Shown: one piece after another, positions 8,168 to 14,746 of the stretch
Layout of the letters: the number at the start of each line of letters is the position of its first letter
Numbering within the stretch: position 1 is the first letter of the stretch
NCBI GenBank assembly: GCA_002366685.1
Contig: DFBP01000037.1
Span: 3,605-18,350, forward strand
Reading direction: 5' to 3'
DNA: 14,746 bases
Source of the DNA: Rhodobacterales bacterium UBA3077
Lineage (GTDB): Bacteria > Pseudomonadota > Alphaproteobacteria > Rhodobacterales > Rhodobacteraceae
Program-made: the position numbers and the translations under genes
The notes under the pieces: generated by a model
The model's database searches: none
The model's input: the letters and a program-made list of their open reading frames with translations, nothing else
What the model was told of the DNA's origin: nothing

Positions 8168-9469
8168 ATGACCACCTCAACAACAATGCCGGTTGCCCCA
8201 AAAACACTGGCAGAGCTAGGCATAGACATAACTCTGCTTCGCGAAATCCTGCTCAAATCCATGTTGCGCAGAAACCTCGACAATGTGATTGCTATCGCTG
8301 AATCGATGAAGGTCGGCGTGCCAATCGCACAAGAGCTCATCGAGATCACGCGCGGATACAATATGATCGAGACCTTGGGGGCTTCACGCTACGAAGACCC
8401 CAAGCACCTGCGCTACAGGCTAACCGAAGCCGGGCGGCAATCTGCGCTGGATGCGCTATCCCAGTCCGAATATTATGGCACACTGCCTGTGCCGCTCGAA
8501 GATTACAAAAAGCAGGTTGAGGCCCAATCCATTCGAGACGCCGCCGTCCCGCGTGACGCGCTGGAAGAAAGCATGGGGCATCTCATTATCGATGATCATA
8601 TGTTTAGCCAGCTTGGCCCTGCGGTCAATTCTCCGCGCTCGGTGCTTTTTTATGGCCCTCCGGGAAATGGTAAATCGTCCATCGCGGACGGCATCCGCAA
8701 TGCTTACACCGATAATATATACGTGCCTGAATTTATTGAATACGCTGGGAACGTTATTTCTGTTTACGACCCTTTGATTCACACCCGTGTGGCCGAAGAA
8801 AAACAAGATCCGAACGCATTGCGGCTTGGTAGTGCCGGACAAGACAGGCGCTACATCCTATGCCTGCGCCCGACTGTGATCACGGGTGGTGAGCTAACCA
8901 TGGACATGCTCGACCTTAATTTCAATCCGGTTTCCCGCACTTATCAAGCGCCTTTGCAGCTTAAATCTTCCGGCGGTGTGTTCATTGTGGATGACCTTGG
9001 TCGCCAAACCACCCCGCCTCAAACCCTCGTCAATCGCTGGATTGTTCCAATGGAATCCGGTTTTGATATTTTGACCCTGCAATCCGGTCAGAAATTTACG
9101 GTGCCGTTTGATACAAAGGTTATGTTCTCAACCAACTTTGCGCCTGACAAAATTTTTGATGGCGCGGCCCTGCGGCGTATCTATTACAAAATCTATGTCG
9201 GCAACCCTACCCGCGATGATTTCATAAAGATCTTCTTGCTGACCGTCGGGCAGTATCCGGTTGAATTTAAGGAAGAAGTTCTCACCCACCTGTTGATGGA
9301 ACTCTACCCAACGGTAGACAACGAATACTCCGCCTATCAGCCCAAATTCCTGATCGAGCAGATGATCTCAAGTTGCCGCTACGAGGGGATCGAGCCGCAA
9401 ATGTCGGTCGGTCTGGTCGACAAAGCCTGGGAGCACCTGTTCATCAGGGAAAGCGATAACCAGCTTTAG
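8168..9469 (+). CDS. AAA+ ATPase with N-terminal winged-helix-like domain, function unknown
   Basis: A 433-aa soluble protein. Residues ~15-110 are helical and end in LRYRLTEAGRQSALDAL and YYGTLPVPLEDY, which looks like a winged-helix fold. The AAA+ core follows: Walker A GPPGNGKSS at 163-171 (K169), Walker B VFIVDDLGRQ at 271-280 (D275, D276), a sensor-1-like VMFSTNFAP (N323) and a basic ALRRIYYK at ~334-341. The C-terminal ~80 residues form a helical lid-like region. All ATPase motifs are intact, so it is probably active. Its partner is unknown: it may serve the nearby Tad system (inference from position) or be an independent remodelling ATPase. Transcription would start in the 121-bp divergent spacer. 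The stop overlaps the convergent folD stop by 4 bp (9466-9469). Confidence 0.85.
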   Translation: MTTSTTMPVAPKTLAELGIDITLLREILLKSMLRRNLDNVIAIAESMKVGVPIAQELIEITRGYNMIETLGASRYEDPKHLRYRLTEAGRQSALDALSQSEYYGTLPVPLEDYKKQVEAQSIRDAAVPRDALEESMGHLIIDDHMFSQLGPAVNSPRSVLFYGPPGNGKSSIADGIRNAYTDNIYVPEFIEYAGNVISVYDPLIHTRVAEEKQDPNALRLGSAGQDRRYILCLRPTVITGGELTMDMLDLNFNPVSRTYQAPLQLKSSGGVFIVDDLGRQTTPPQTLVNRWIVPMESGFDILTLQSGQKFTVPFDTKVMFSTNFAPDKIFDGAALRRIYYKIYVGNPTRDDFIKIFLLTVGQYPVEFKEEVLTHLLMELYPTVDNEYSAYQPKFLIEQMISSCRYEGIEPQMSVGLVDKAWEHLFIRESDNQL

Positions 9470-10365
9470 GCGGTCAGTCCTTCCGGCTCTTCCAATCCGT
9501 TGGCCCGGCAACAAGCCGTTACTGTGTTGGCGAGCAGGCAGGCAATGGTCATTGGCCCCACGCCGCCCGGCACTGGCGTAATCGCCCCGGCCACTTCGGC
9601 TGCGCTGGCAAATTCTACATCGCCCACTAACCGCATTTTACCTTCCCCGCGCTCGGGCGCGGCGATCCTGTTGATGCCCACATCAATCACGGTAGCGCCC
9701 GGTTTAACCCAGTCACCTGTAATCATCTGCGGGCGTCCAACGGCGGCCACCAGAATATCGGCTCCGCGACATAGCGCTTCGATATCCTTGGTCCGCGAAT
9801 GCGCAATGGTCACCGTGCAACTATCCTTCAATAGCAGGGCAGCCATCGGCTTGCCGACAATATTGGAGCGCCCGACAACCACGGCGTTCATGCCGGAAAG
9901 GCTTCCATGCCGCTCGCGGAGCATCATCAGGCAGCCAAGCGGCGTGCACGGCACCATTGATTTCTGACCCGTCGCCAGCAGGCCCACATTTGAAATATGG
10001 AAGCCGTCTACATCTTTTTCCGGCGAGATGGCATTGATGACTTTATCATCGTTGATATGGTCAGGTACCGGTAACTGGCACAGGATACCATGCACAGCTG
10101 GGTCATTGTTGAGCTTGTCGATAAGCGCCAAAACCTCGGCTTCGGGCGTATCAACCGGCAACTTGTGCTCAAAGCTGTTCATGCCGACCTCAAGCGTCTG
10201 CTTGCCTTTGTTGCGCACATAGACCTCGCTTGCAGGGTCCTCCCCCACTAGGATAACCGCCAAACCGGGAGTTACACCCGCATCCTTAAGTCGTGCTACA
10301 TGAGCCGCTACCTTTTCACGCACGGTTGCCGCAAAAGCTTTACCGTCAATAATATCTGCAGTCAT
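9466..10365 (-). CDS. folD: FolD, bifunctional methylenetetrahydrofolate dehydrogenase/cyclohydrolase
   Basis: A 299-aa cytosolic enzyme that interconverts 5,10-methylene-THF, 5,10-methenyl-THF and 10-formyl-THF with NADP. Catalytic Y49 and K53 sit in YVRNK. GILCQLPVPDHI, the dinucleotide-binding VVGRSNIVGKPMAALLL and the C-terminal signature PVPGGVGPMTIACLLANT are all present, and the length is normal. The start at 10365 (MTADIIDGKAFA) is chosen because AAGGAG lies 6 nt upstream and FolD proteins usually begin this way; a start 42 nt further upstream (10407) would overlap fhs and add residues not typical of the family. It follows fhs by 10 nt. Its product step joins directly to the 10-formyl-THF made by Fhs. 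Confidence 0.97.
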   Translation of the reverse strand: MTADIIDGKAFAATVREKVAAHVARLKDAGVTPGLAVILVGEDPASEVYVRNKGKQTLEVGMNSFEHKLPVDTPEAEVLALIDKLNNDPAVHGILCQLPVPDHINDDKVINAISPEKDVDGFHISNVGLLATGQKSMVPCTPLGCLMMLRERHGSLSGMNAVVVGRSNIVGKPMAALLLKDSCTVTIAHSRTKDIEALCRGADILVAAVGRPQMITGDWVKPGATVIDVGINRIAAPERGEGKMRLVGDVEFASAAEVAGAITPVPGGVGPMTIACLLANTVTACCRANGLEEPEGLTA

Positions 10366-10378
10366 CAGGGTCTCCTTA
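10366..10378 (-). promoter_or_regulatory. folD ribosome binding site overlapping the fhs stop codon
   Basis: On the - strand the fhs stop TAA (10376-10378) merges into the Shine-Dalgarno AAGGAG (10372-10377), 6 nt before the folD ATG. Ribosomes ending fhs would land on this site, which suggests translational coupling and settles the folD start. Confidence 0.7.
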
Positions 10379-12052
10379 GAACAGGCCTTCAATTTCACCA
10401 GCTTCATTCAGCCGGATAGCCTTGGCTGCCGGTGTTCTGGGCAGGCCGGGCATGGTCATAATAGAACCGCAGATCACAACAATGAACCCGGCGCCAGCAG
10501 AAAGTCGCACTTCCCTGATTGGCATCGAATGCCCCGTTGGCGCACCGCGCAAGTCAGGGTCCGTCGAGAAGCTATACTGGGTTTTGGCCATGCAAATCGG
10601 CAGGTCACCAAAACCGGCCTCCTCCCAATCACGCAATTGCTGGCGGATCTTCTTGTCAGCCATCACTTCGTCAGCTCGATAAATCCGTTTGGCAACGGTT
10701 TCGATCTTCTCGAATAGGGGCATCTCATCAGGGTAAAGCGGCGCAAATTGGGAAACGTTGGCCTCCGCAATTTCAGCGACACGCTCGGCCAGTTCTTTAG
10801 TCCCCGCACCGCCATCAGCCCAGTGCTTACACAAGATCGCCTCGGAACCGTGACCACGGGCGTAAGCTTTGATCGCCTCGACCTCGTCATCGGTATCGGT
10901 CACAAAGTGGTTGATCGCCACCACCACCGGCACACCAAACGATTTGAGGTTCTCGATATGCCGTCCCATGTTCGAGCAACCCTCGATCACCGCGTTTACA
11001 TTCTCTTCACCAAGATCAACACGTTCAACGCCGCCGTTCATCTTGGAGGCCCGAACCGTGGCCACAAGCACAACCACATCGGGTGTCAATCCGGCCTTGC
11101 GGCATTTGATGTTCATAAACTTCTCGGCACCCAGATCGGCCCCGAATCCGGCCTCTGTCACCACATAGTCGCTTATTTTCAGCGCCGTTTTGGTGGCTAC
11201 AACCGAGTTGCACCCATGCGCGATGTTTGCAAACGGCCCCCCGTGCACAAGCGCCGGGTTATTCTCCAGCGTTTGCACAAGGTTGGGCTGCATCGCCTGT
11301 TGCAGAAGCACGGTCATGGCCCCATCGGCCTCGATATCGCGGCAATAGATCGGCTTGCGGTGACGCGTATAGGCAACGATGATATCGCCAAGCCGTTTCT
11401 GCAAATCGTCCAAATCGTCGGACAGACACAAGATCGCCATCACTTCGGACGCCACCGTAATGTCAAAGCCTGTCTGGCGGGCAAAGCCGTTGGCCACACC
11501 GCCAAGACTGATCACCGTGTCTCTTAGCGCGCGGTCATTCATGTCCATCACGCGCTTCCAGACGATCCGGCGCTCGTCAATTTCCAGCTCGTTGCCCCAG
11601 TAAATATGGTTGTCGATCATTGCGGTCAGCAGGTTATGCGCCGATGTAATCGCATGAAAATCACCGGTGAAATGCAGGTTCATATCTTCCATCGGAACCA
11701 CTTGGGCATAGCCGCCGCCCGCCGCGCCACCTTTCATGCCAAAGCACGGGCCAAGCGAGGCTTCGCGAATACAGATGGTGGATTGCTTGCCAATGGCATT
11801 CAGCCCGTCACTGAGCCCGACGGTTGTGGTTGTTTTCCCCTCGCCCGCAGGGGTCGGAGAGATCGCCGTTACCAATATCAGTTTACCGTCCGGCTTACCG
11901 GCCTGTGCCGCAATGAATTCAGCGGAAATCTTGGCTTTATCATGGCCGAAAGGCAGCAAATCCGCCTCCGGAATACCAAGTTTCGCCCCAATTTCCTGAA
12001 TCGGTTTTTTATCGGCAGCGCGGGCAATTTCAATATCGGTTTTATAGTCCAT
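10376..12052 (-). CDS. fhs: Fhs, formate-tetrahydrofolate ligase
   Basis: A 558-aa cytosolic ligase (10-formyl-THF synthetase) that uses ATP to join formate to THF, feeding one-carbon units to purine, serine and methionine pathways. The P-loop TPAGEGKTT starts at residue 67 (K73). The highly conserved EASLGPCFGMKGGAAGGG and MNLHFTGDFHAITSAHNLL stretches are intact, and 558 aa is the usual length. The ATG at 12052 has GAGGTG (complement of 12057-12062) just upstream. It is the first gene of a two-gene unit with folD, whose product interconverts the formyl-THF it makes. Its promoter should lie in the 152-bp spacer up to tam. Confidence 0.98.
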   Translation of the reverse strand: MDYKTDIEIARAADKKPIQEIGAKLGIPEADLLPFGHDKAKISAEFIAAQAGKPDGKLILVTAISPTPAGEGKTTTTVGLSDGLNAIGKQSTICIREASLGPCFGMKGGAAGGGYAQVVPMEDMNLHFTGDFHAITSAHNLLTAMIDNHIYWGNELEIDERRIVWKRVMDMNDRALRDTVISLGGVANGFARQTGFDITVASEVMAILCLSDDLDDLQKRLGDIIVAYTRHRKPIYCRDIEADGAMTVLLQQAMQPNLVQTLENNPALVHGGPFANIAHGCNSVVATKTALKISDYVVTEAGFGADLGAEKFMNIKCRKAGLTPDVVVLVATVRASKMNGGVERVDLGEENVNAVIEGCSNMGRHIENLKSFGVPVVVAINHFVTDTDDEVEAIKAYARGHGSEAILCKHWADGGAGTKELAERVAEIAEANVSQFAPLYPDEMPLFEKIETVAKRIYRADEVMADKKIRQQLRDWEEAGFGDLPICMAKTQYSFSTDPDLRGAPTGHSMPIREVRLSAGAGFIVVICGSIMTMPGLPRTPAAKAIRLNEAGEIEGLF

Positions 12053-12204
12053 CTGGCACCTCGGGTTCGCGGATTACATGGTCTCATCATTAGGCCTGCA
12101 ACTTCTTTTCGCTGATATCTATTCGACCTTTCAAAGGCAGAACGCGACGAAACAGCGCATCAATTCAGGCTAATGTGTGCTGATGTATACATCAAGCTCA
12201 ACCG
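12053..12204. promoter_or_regulatory. Intergenic spacer upstream of fhs with promoter candidate
   Basis: This 152-bp spacer lies between fhs and tam, both on the - strand. On the - strand TTGATG (complement of 12190-12195) and TAGCCT (complement of 12167-12172) are 17 nt apart, a weak sigma70-type candidate. It would give a leader of about 108 nt before fhs. A short dyad CCTTT-C-AAAGG lies at 12127-12137 within that leader. I cannot match the leader to a known riboswitch. Confidence 0.4.
12181..12194. promoter_or_regulatory. Perfect 14-bp palindrome TGATGTATACATCA, GntR-like operator candidate
   Basis: The sequence equals its own reverse complement over 14 bp and has the TGTATACA core common to many GntR-family operators. 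It overlaps the candidate -35 (12190-12195) of the fhs-folD unit, so a bound regulator could block transcription. The GntR assignment is from motif resemblance only, and no regulator gene is in the window. Confidence 0.5.
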
Positions 12205-12220
12205 TTAGTTTCCAACGGTT
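12200..12220. repeat. Inverted repeat (7-bp stem, 7-nt loop) at the tam stop codon
   Basis: AACCGTT (12200-12206) pairs exactly with AACGGTT (12214-12220), and the hairpin contains the tam stop codon (12205-12207). It is not followed by a T-run in either direction, so a classical intrinsic terminator is not supported. It may still slow RNA decay at the 3' end of the ftsH-tam transcript. Confidence 0.4.
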
Positions 12221-12981
12221 AAAACCATAAACTGCCTAAGAAAGGGAAAAACGCAACTGCCGTCTGCGGCCAGCGGATACGGCTCCAGCAATGCTTCATC
12301 ATACGCGGCGAAAAATCGCGCCTGCTCTTGCGGGTCGAGCTCAGCCAGAATTGGCCTCGCCGCTGTGCTGCCGGTAAAGCGGCGTACCGGATGCCCCTTG
12401 CCAGCTTCAAGCTTTTGGAAATAATTGGTCTCCCACATATTCAGCACCCCCATCGGGTCGAGCAACGCGCTCAGCATGGCGGGCGGGGCAACAGGTGGGG
12501 TATAGTCAGTATAGTTAAACCGGTCCGGAAAAAGCGCCTGCGCGGTTTGCCGCAAAAGCATGTGCGATGGCGCTGCAAATTGTCGTGGCATCTGCACGGC
12601 AAGCACACCACCCGTTGGCAATAGCGAAGCAAGCCTTGGAAACAGCGTTTTGTGATCCGGCAGCCAGTGCAGTGCTGCATTGCTGAATATCAGTGCCGGA
12701 GCCTCGGCCTGCCAATCCGTAATATCGTGCTCACTCAGCACGTCGTAAACTCCGGTTTTGGCAGCCTCCGCGAGCATATTCGCGGAATTATCCACCCCGA
12801 CCAAGCGCCGCCCAAAGCGCTGCTTTAGCGCTTCACCAACCGCTCCGTTGCCGCACCCAAGGTCCACCACATGCCCCTCCGGCAATGGAGGCACCTGCGC
12901 CAACAAATCCATCGCTGGCCGCAAACGCAAATCCCGGAACCTTGAATAGGTCCCGGGATTCCAGTCTTGCGAATTGTTCAT
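12205..12981 (-). CDS. tam: Tam, trans-aconitate 2-methyltransferase
   Basis: A 258-aa cytosolic SAM-dependent methyltransferase that methylates trans-aconitate, a spontaneous by-product of cis-aconitate that inhibits aconitase. The class I motif VVDLGCGNGAVGEAL (about residues 38-52) binds SAM. The Tam-specific pattern is clear throughout: DWNPGTYSRFRDLRLRPA at the N-terminus, FSNAALHWLPDHKTLFPRL, LAVQMPRQFAAPSH and a C-terminal LEPYPLAADGS. This matches the known E. coli Tam layout and length. It starts 3 nt after the ftsH stop, with its Shine-Dalgarno sequence (CAGGG) inside the end of ftsH, so it is probably co-transcribed with ftsH. Confidence 0.93.
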   Translation of the reverse strand: MNNSQDWNPGTYSRFRDLRLRPAMDLLAQVPPLPEGHVVDLGCGNGAVGEALKQRFGRRLVGVDNSANMLAEAAKTGVYDVLSEHDITDWQAEAPALIFSNAALHWLPDHKTLFPRLASLLPTGGVLAVQMPRQFAAPSHMLLRQTAQALFPDRFNYTDYTPPVAPPAMLSALLDPMGVLNMWETNYFQKLEAGKGHPVRRFTGSTAARPILAELDPQEQARFFAAYDEALLEPYPLAADGSCVFPFLRQFMVLTVGN

Positions 12982-12984
12982 CGT

Positions 12985-14746
12985 TTAACCCTGGGGTTGC
13001 GGTTCCATGCCACCGTCATCCTTTGGCTTTTTCGTGGCTTTCGGGATCGAGGTCATCGACCCGGAATCGCCGCTGGCAGAATTATCGTCATTATCATCTG
13101 CTTTCAAAGGCGGCTCACCGCGCATTACGCGCTTAATCTCGTCGCCGGTCAGTGTCTCGTATTCTAGCAACCCTTGCGCCAAGCGTTCGAACTCTTCAGG
13201 GTGCTCGGAGATCACCTTCATCGCCAGATCATAAGCCTGGTCAATGAACAGCTTCACTTCGTTTTCGATCAGCTCTTTGGTATGCGCCGAAACAGAGAAC
13301 CCGCCGGTCGCGCCGCTATAACCCTCATGCGCCTCGGAGTAATCGATATTGCCAACAAGATCAGACATGCCATAGCGCATGACCATCGCCCGCGCCAGAT
13401 TACTGGCTTGTTGGATATCGCCAACCGGCCCGCTGGATACGCTGTCTTCGCCGTATTTGAAGATCTCCGCCGCTTTGCCCGCCATGGTCATGGCCAGCTT
13501 TTCGTGGGCTTCGTCTTTGAACAGTTGGAGCTTGTCCATTTCGGGCAGGCTCATCACCATGCCCAAAGCGCCACCGCGTGGAATGATCGTTGCCTTATAA
13601 ACCGGATCGGTTTTTTCCAGCATCAAGCCTACAATCGCGTGGCCAGCTTCGTGATACGCGGTTTTTTCTTTCTGATCATCTGTCAGCACCATCGAGCGCC
13701 GCTCGGCCCCCATCATCACTTTGTCTTTGGCGAACTCGAAGTCCTCCATCGTGACAAAGCGCTTACCGGTGCGCGCGGCGGTCAGTGCGGCCTCGTTCAC
13801 AAGGTTGGCAAGGTCAGCACCCGAAAAACCCGGTGTGCCACGCGCAATGATCCGCAGGTCCACATCCGGCCCAAGTGGAATTTTGAGCGAGTGAATGTCC
13901 AGAATTTTCTTCCGCCCGTTAATATCGGGGATGGGAACCTGAATCTGGCGGTCAAAACGTCCGGGGCGCAAGAGCGCTTTATCAAGCACGTCAGCCCGGT
14001 TGGTTGCGGCCAGAAGGATCACACCTTCGTTGGATTCAAAACCATCCATCTCCACCAAAAGCTGGTTGAGCGTTTGCTCACGCTCGTCATTGCCGCCGCC
14101 CACGCCAGAGCCACGTTGCCGCCCCACAGCGTCAATCTCGTCGATAAACACAATGCACGGCGCGTTTTTCTTGGCTTGCTCAAACATGTCACGCACGCGT
14201 GAAGCCCCCACGCCCACAAACATTTCTACAAAATCGGAACCTGAAATCGCAAAGAAAGGCACACCCGCCTCGCCCGCAATCGCCCGCGCCAGCAGGGTTT
14301 TACCTGTGCCCGGAGGGCCGACAAGCAGCGCGCCTTTCGGGATTTTACCGCCCAAGCGGCTAAACTTCTGCGGGTCCTGCAAAAACTCTACAATCTCTTC
14401 CAGCTCTTCCTTGGCTTCATCAATGCCGGCCACGTCCGAAAATGTAACCTTCCCCGAGCTCTCGGTCAGCATTTTTGCGCGCGACTTGCCAAAGCCCATT
14501 GCCCCGCCTTTGCCACCGCCCTGCATTTTATTCATAAAGTAGATCCAAACCCCGATGAGCAGGATAAAAGGCAGGAAGCTGATGATAATTGCCGAAAGCG
14601 TCGATTGCTCCTGTGCTTCGGCGGCAAACCCAACACCATTTTCCTGCAATAGCGGGATCAAATACGTGTTGGTATCTCTGGGTTGAACCGTGCTGAAAGT
14701 GCCTGAACCGGTCTGGAATACAACGTTTTCGCCGTCAATTTGCACG
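12985..14746 (-). CDS. ftsH: FtsH, membrane-bound AAA+ zinc protease (5' end missing)
   Basis: 586 residues are visible; the N-terminus, with the first membrane helix, lies beyond the right edge. In order: the end of the periplasmic domain, the second membrane helix (~52-71), Walker A GPPGTGKT (143-150), Walker B IVFIDEID (198-205), the second region of homology ATNRADVLDKALLRPGRFDR (R260, R263), zinc site HEAGH (365-369) and third ligand D443 in SGPVGDIQQASNLAR. The C-terminal tail (~550-586) is hydrophilic, rich in D, S, K and Q. FtsH degrades misassembled membrane proteins and selected soluble regulators at the inner membrane. All catalytic residues are intact. A GTG at 14745 is internal to the gene, not its start. 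tam follows after 3 nt. Confidence 0.98.
   Translation of the reverse strand, partial: VQIDGENVVFQTGSGTFSTVQPRDTNTYLIPLLQENGVGFAAEAQEQSTLSAIIISFLPFILLIGVWIYFMNKMQGGGKGGAMGFGKSRAKMLTESSGKVTFSDVAGIDEAKEELEEIVEFLQDPQKFSRLGGKIPKGALLVGPPGTGKTLLARAIAGEAGVPFFAISGSDFVEMFVGVGASRVRDMFEQAKKNAPCIVFIDEIDAVGRQRGSGVGGGNDEREQTLNQLLVEMDGFESNEGVILLAATNRADVLDKALLRPGRFDRQIQVPIPDINGRKKILDIHSLKIPLGPDVDLRIIARGTPGFSGADLANLVNEAALTAARTGKRFVTMEDFEFAKDKVMMGAERRSMVLTDDQKEKTAYHEAGHAIVGLMLEKTDPVYKATIIPRGGALGMVMSLPEMDKLQLFKDEAHEKLAMTMAGKAAEIFKYGEDSVSSGPVGDIQQASNLARAMVMRYGMSDLVGNIDYSEAHEGYSGATGGFSVSAHTKELIENEVKLFIDQAYDLAMKVISEHPEEFERLAQGLLEYETLTGDEIKRVMRGEPPLKADDNDDNSASGDSGSMTSIPKATKKPKDDGGMEPQPQG

Noticed and set aside
10366..10407. 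Longer folD start at 10407
   Set aside because: It overlaps fhs and adds residues unlike FolD N-termini; the ATG at 10365 has AAGGAG at ideal spacing.
10748..11527. Long + strand open frame (259 codons) opposite fhs
   Set aside because: It is antisense to a strongly conserved gene, is rich in His/Arg as expected of a shadow frame, and shows no recognisable domain.
12200..12220. Intrinsic terminator for tam
   Set aside because: The stem is short and AT-containing and no T-run follows on the - strand.
13174..14202. Long + strand open frame (342 codons) opposite ftsH
   Set aside because: It is antisense to the conserved FtsH core, with composition typical of a reverse-frame shadow and no family motif.

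Overview
The window looks like an alphaproteobacterial chromosome segment, most likely from the Rhodobacterales. That placement rests on family resemblance: a Tad pilus operon with a lysine-free CpaE P-loop, an fhs-folD pair and a Rhodobacteraceae-like FtsH. GC looks moderate (about 50-55% by eye, not computed). Coding density is very high, with no phage, insertion sequence, tRNA, rRNA or CRISPR array.

Left part (1-6431, + strand): the end of a tad/cpa (tight adherence, Flp-type pilus) operon. In order it holds cpaE/tadZ (cut by the left edge), cpaF/tadA (assembly ATPase), tadB and tadC (inner-membrane platform), two tandem TPR lipoproteins (a tadD-like protein and a second larger one) and a short A24 prepilin peptidase (cpaA/tadV). 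Gaps run from 0 to about 20 nt and tadB, tadC and tadD use TTG or GTG starts, so this is one transcription unit. The secretin, pilin and CpaB genes are not in the window and presumably lie to the left.

Middle (6415-9469): a 543-aa polytopic membrane protein on the - strand converges on cpaA with a 17-bp overlap. It is divergent from a 433-aa AAA+ ATPase with an N-terminal winged-helix-like region. The 121-bp divergent spacer holds a promoter candidate for the ATPase whose -10 lies inside a perfect 13-bp dyad. Neither gene has an assured function. The ATPase is the most interesting unassigned gene here.

Right part (9466-14746, - strand): two housekeeping units. fhs and folD form a translationally coupled one-carbon (tetrahydrofolate) pair. 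Upstream of fhs is a 152-bp spacer with a perfect 14-bp palindrome of GntR-operator type next to a weak promoter candidate. ftsH (cut by the right edge) is followed 3 nt later by tam (trans-aconitate 2-methyltransferase).

Most of the window is well-known biology. I see no clear new system. The points worth a second look are the AAA+ ATPase beside the tad locus, the two operator-like palindromes, and the CpaE nucleotide-binding loop.
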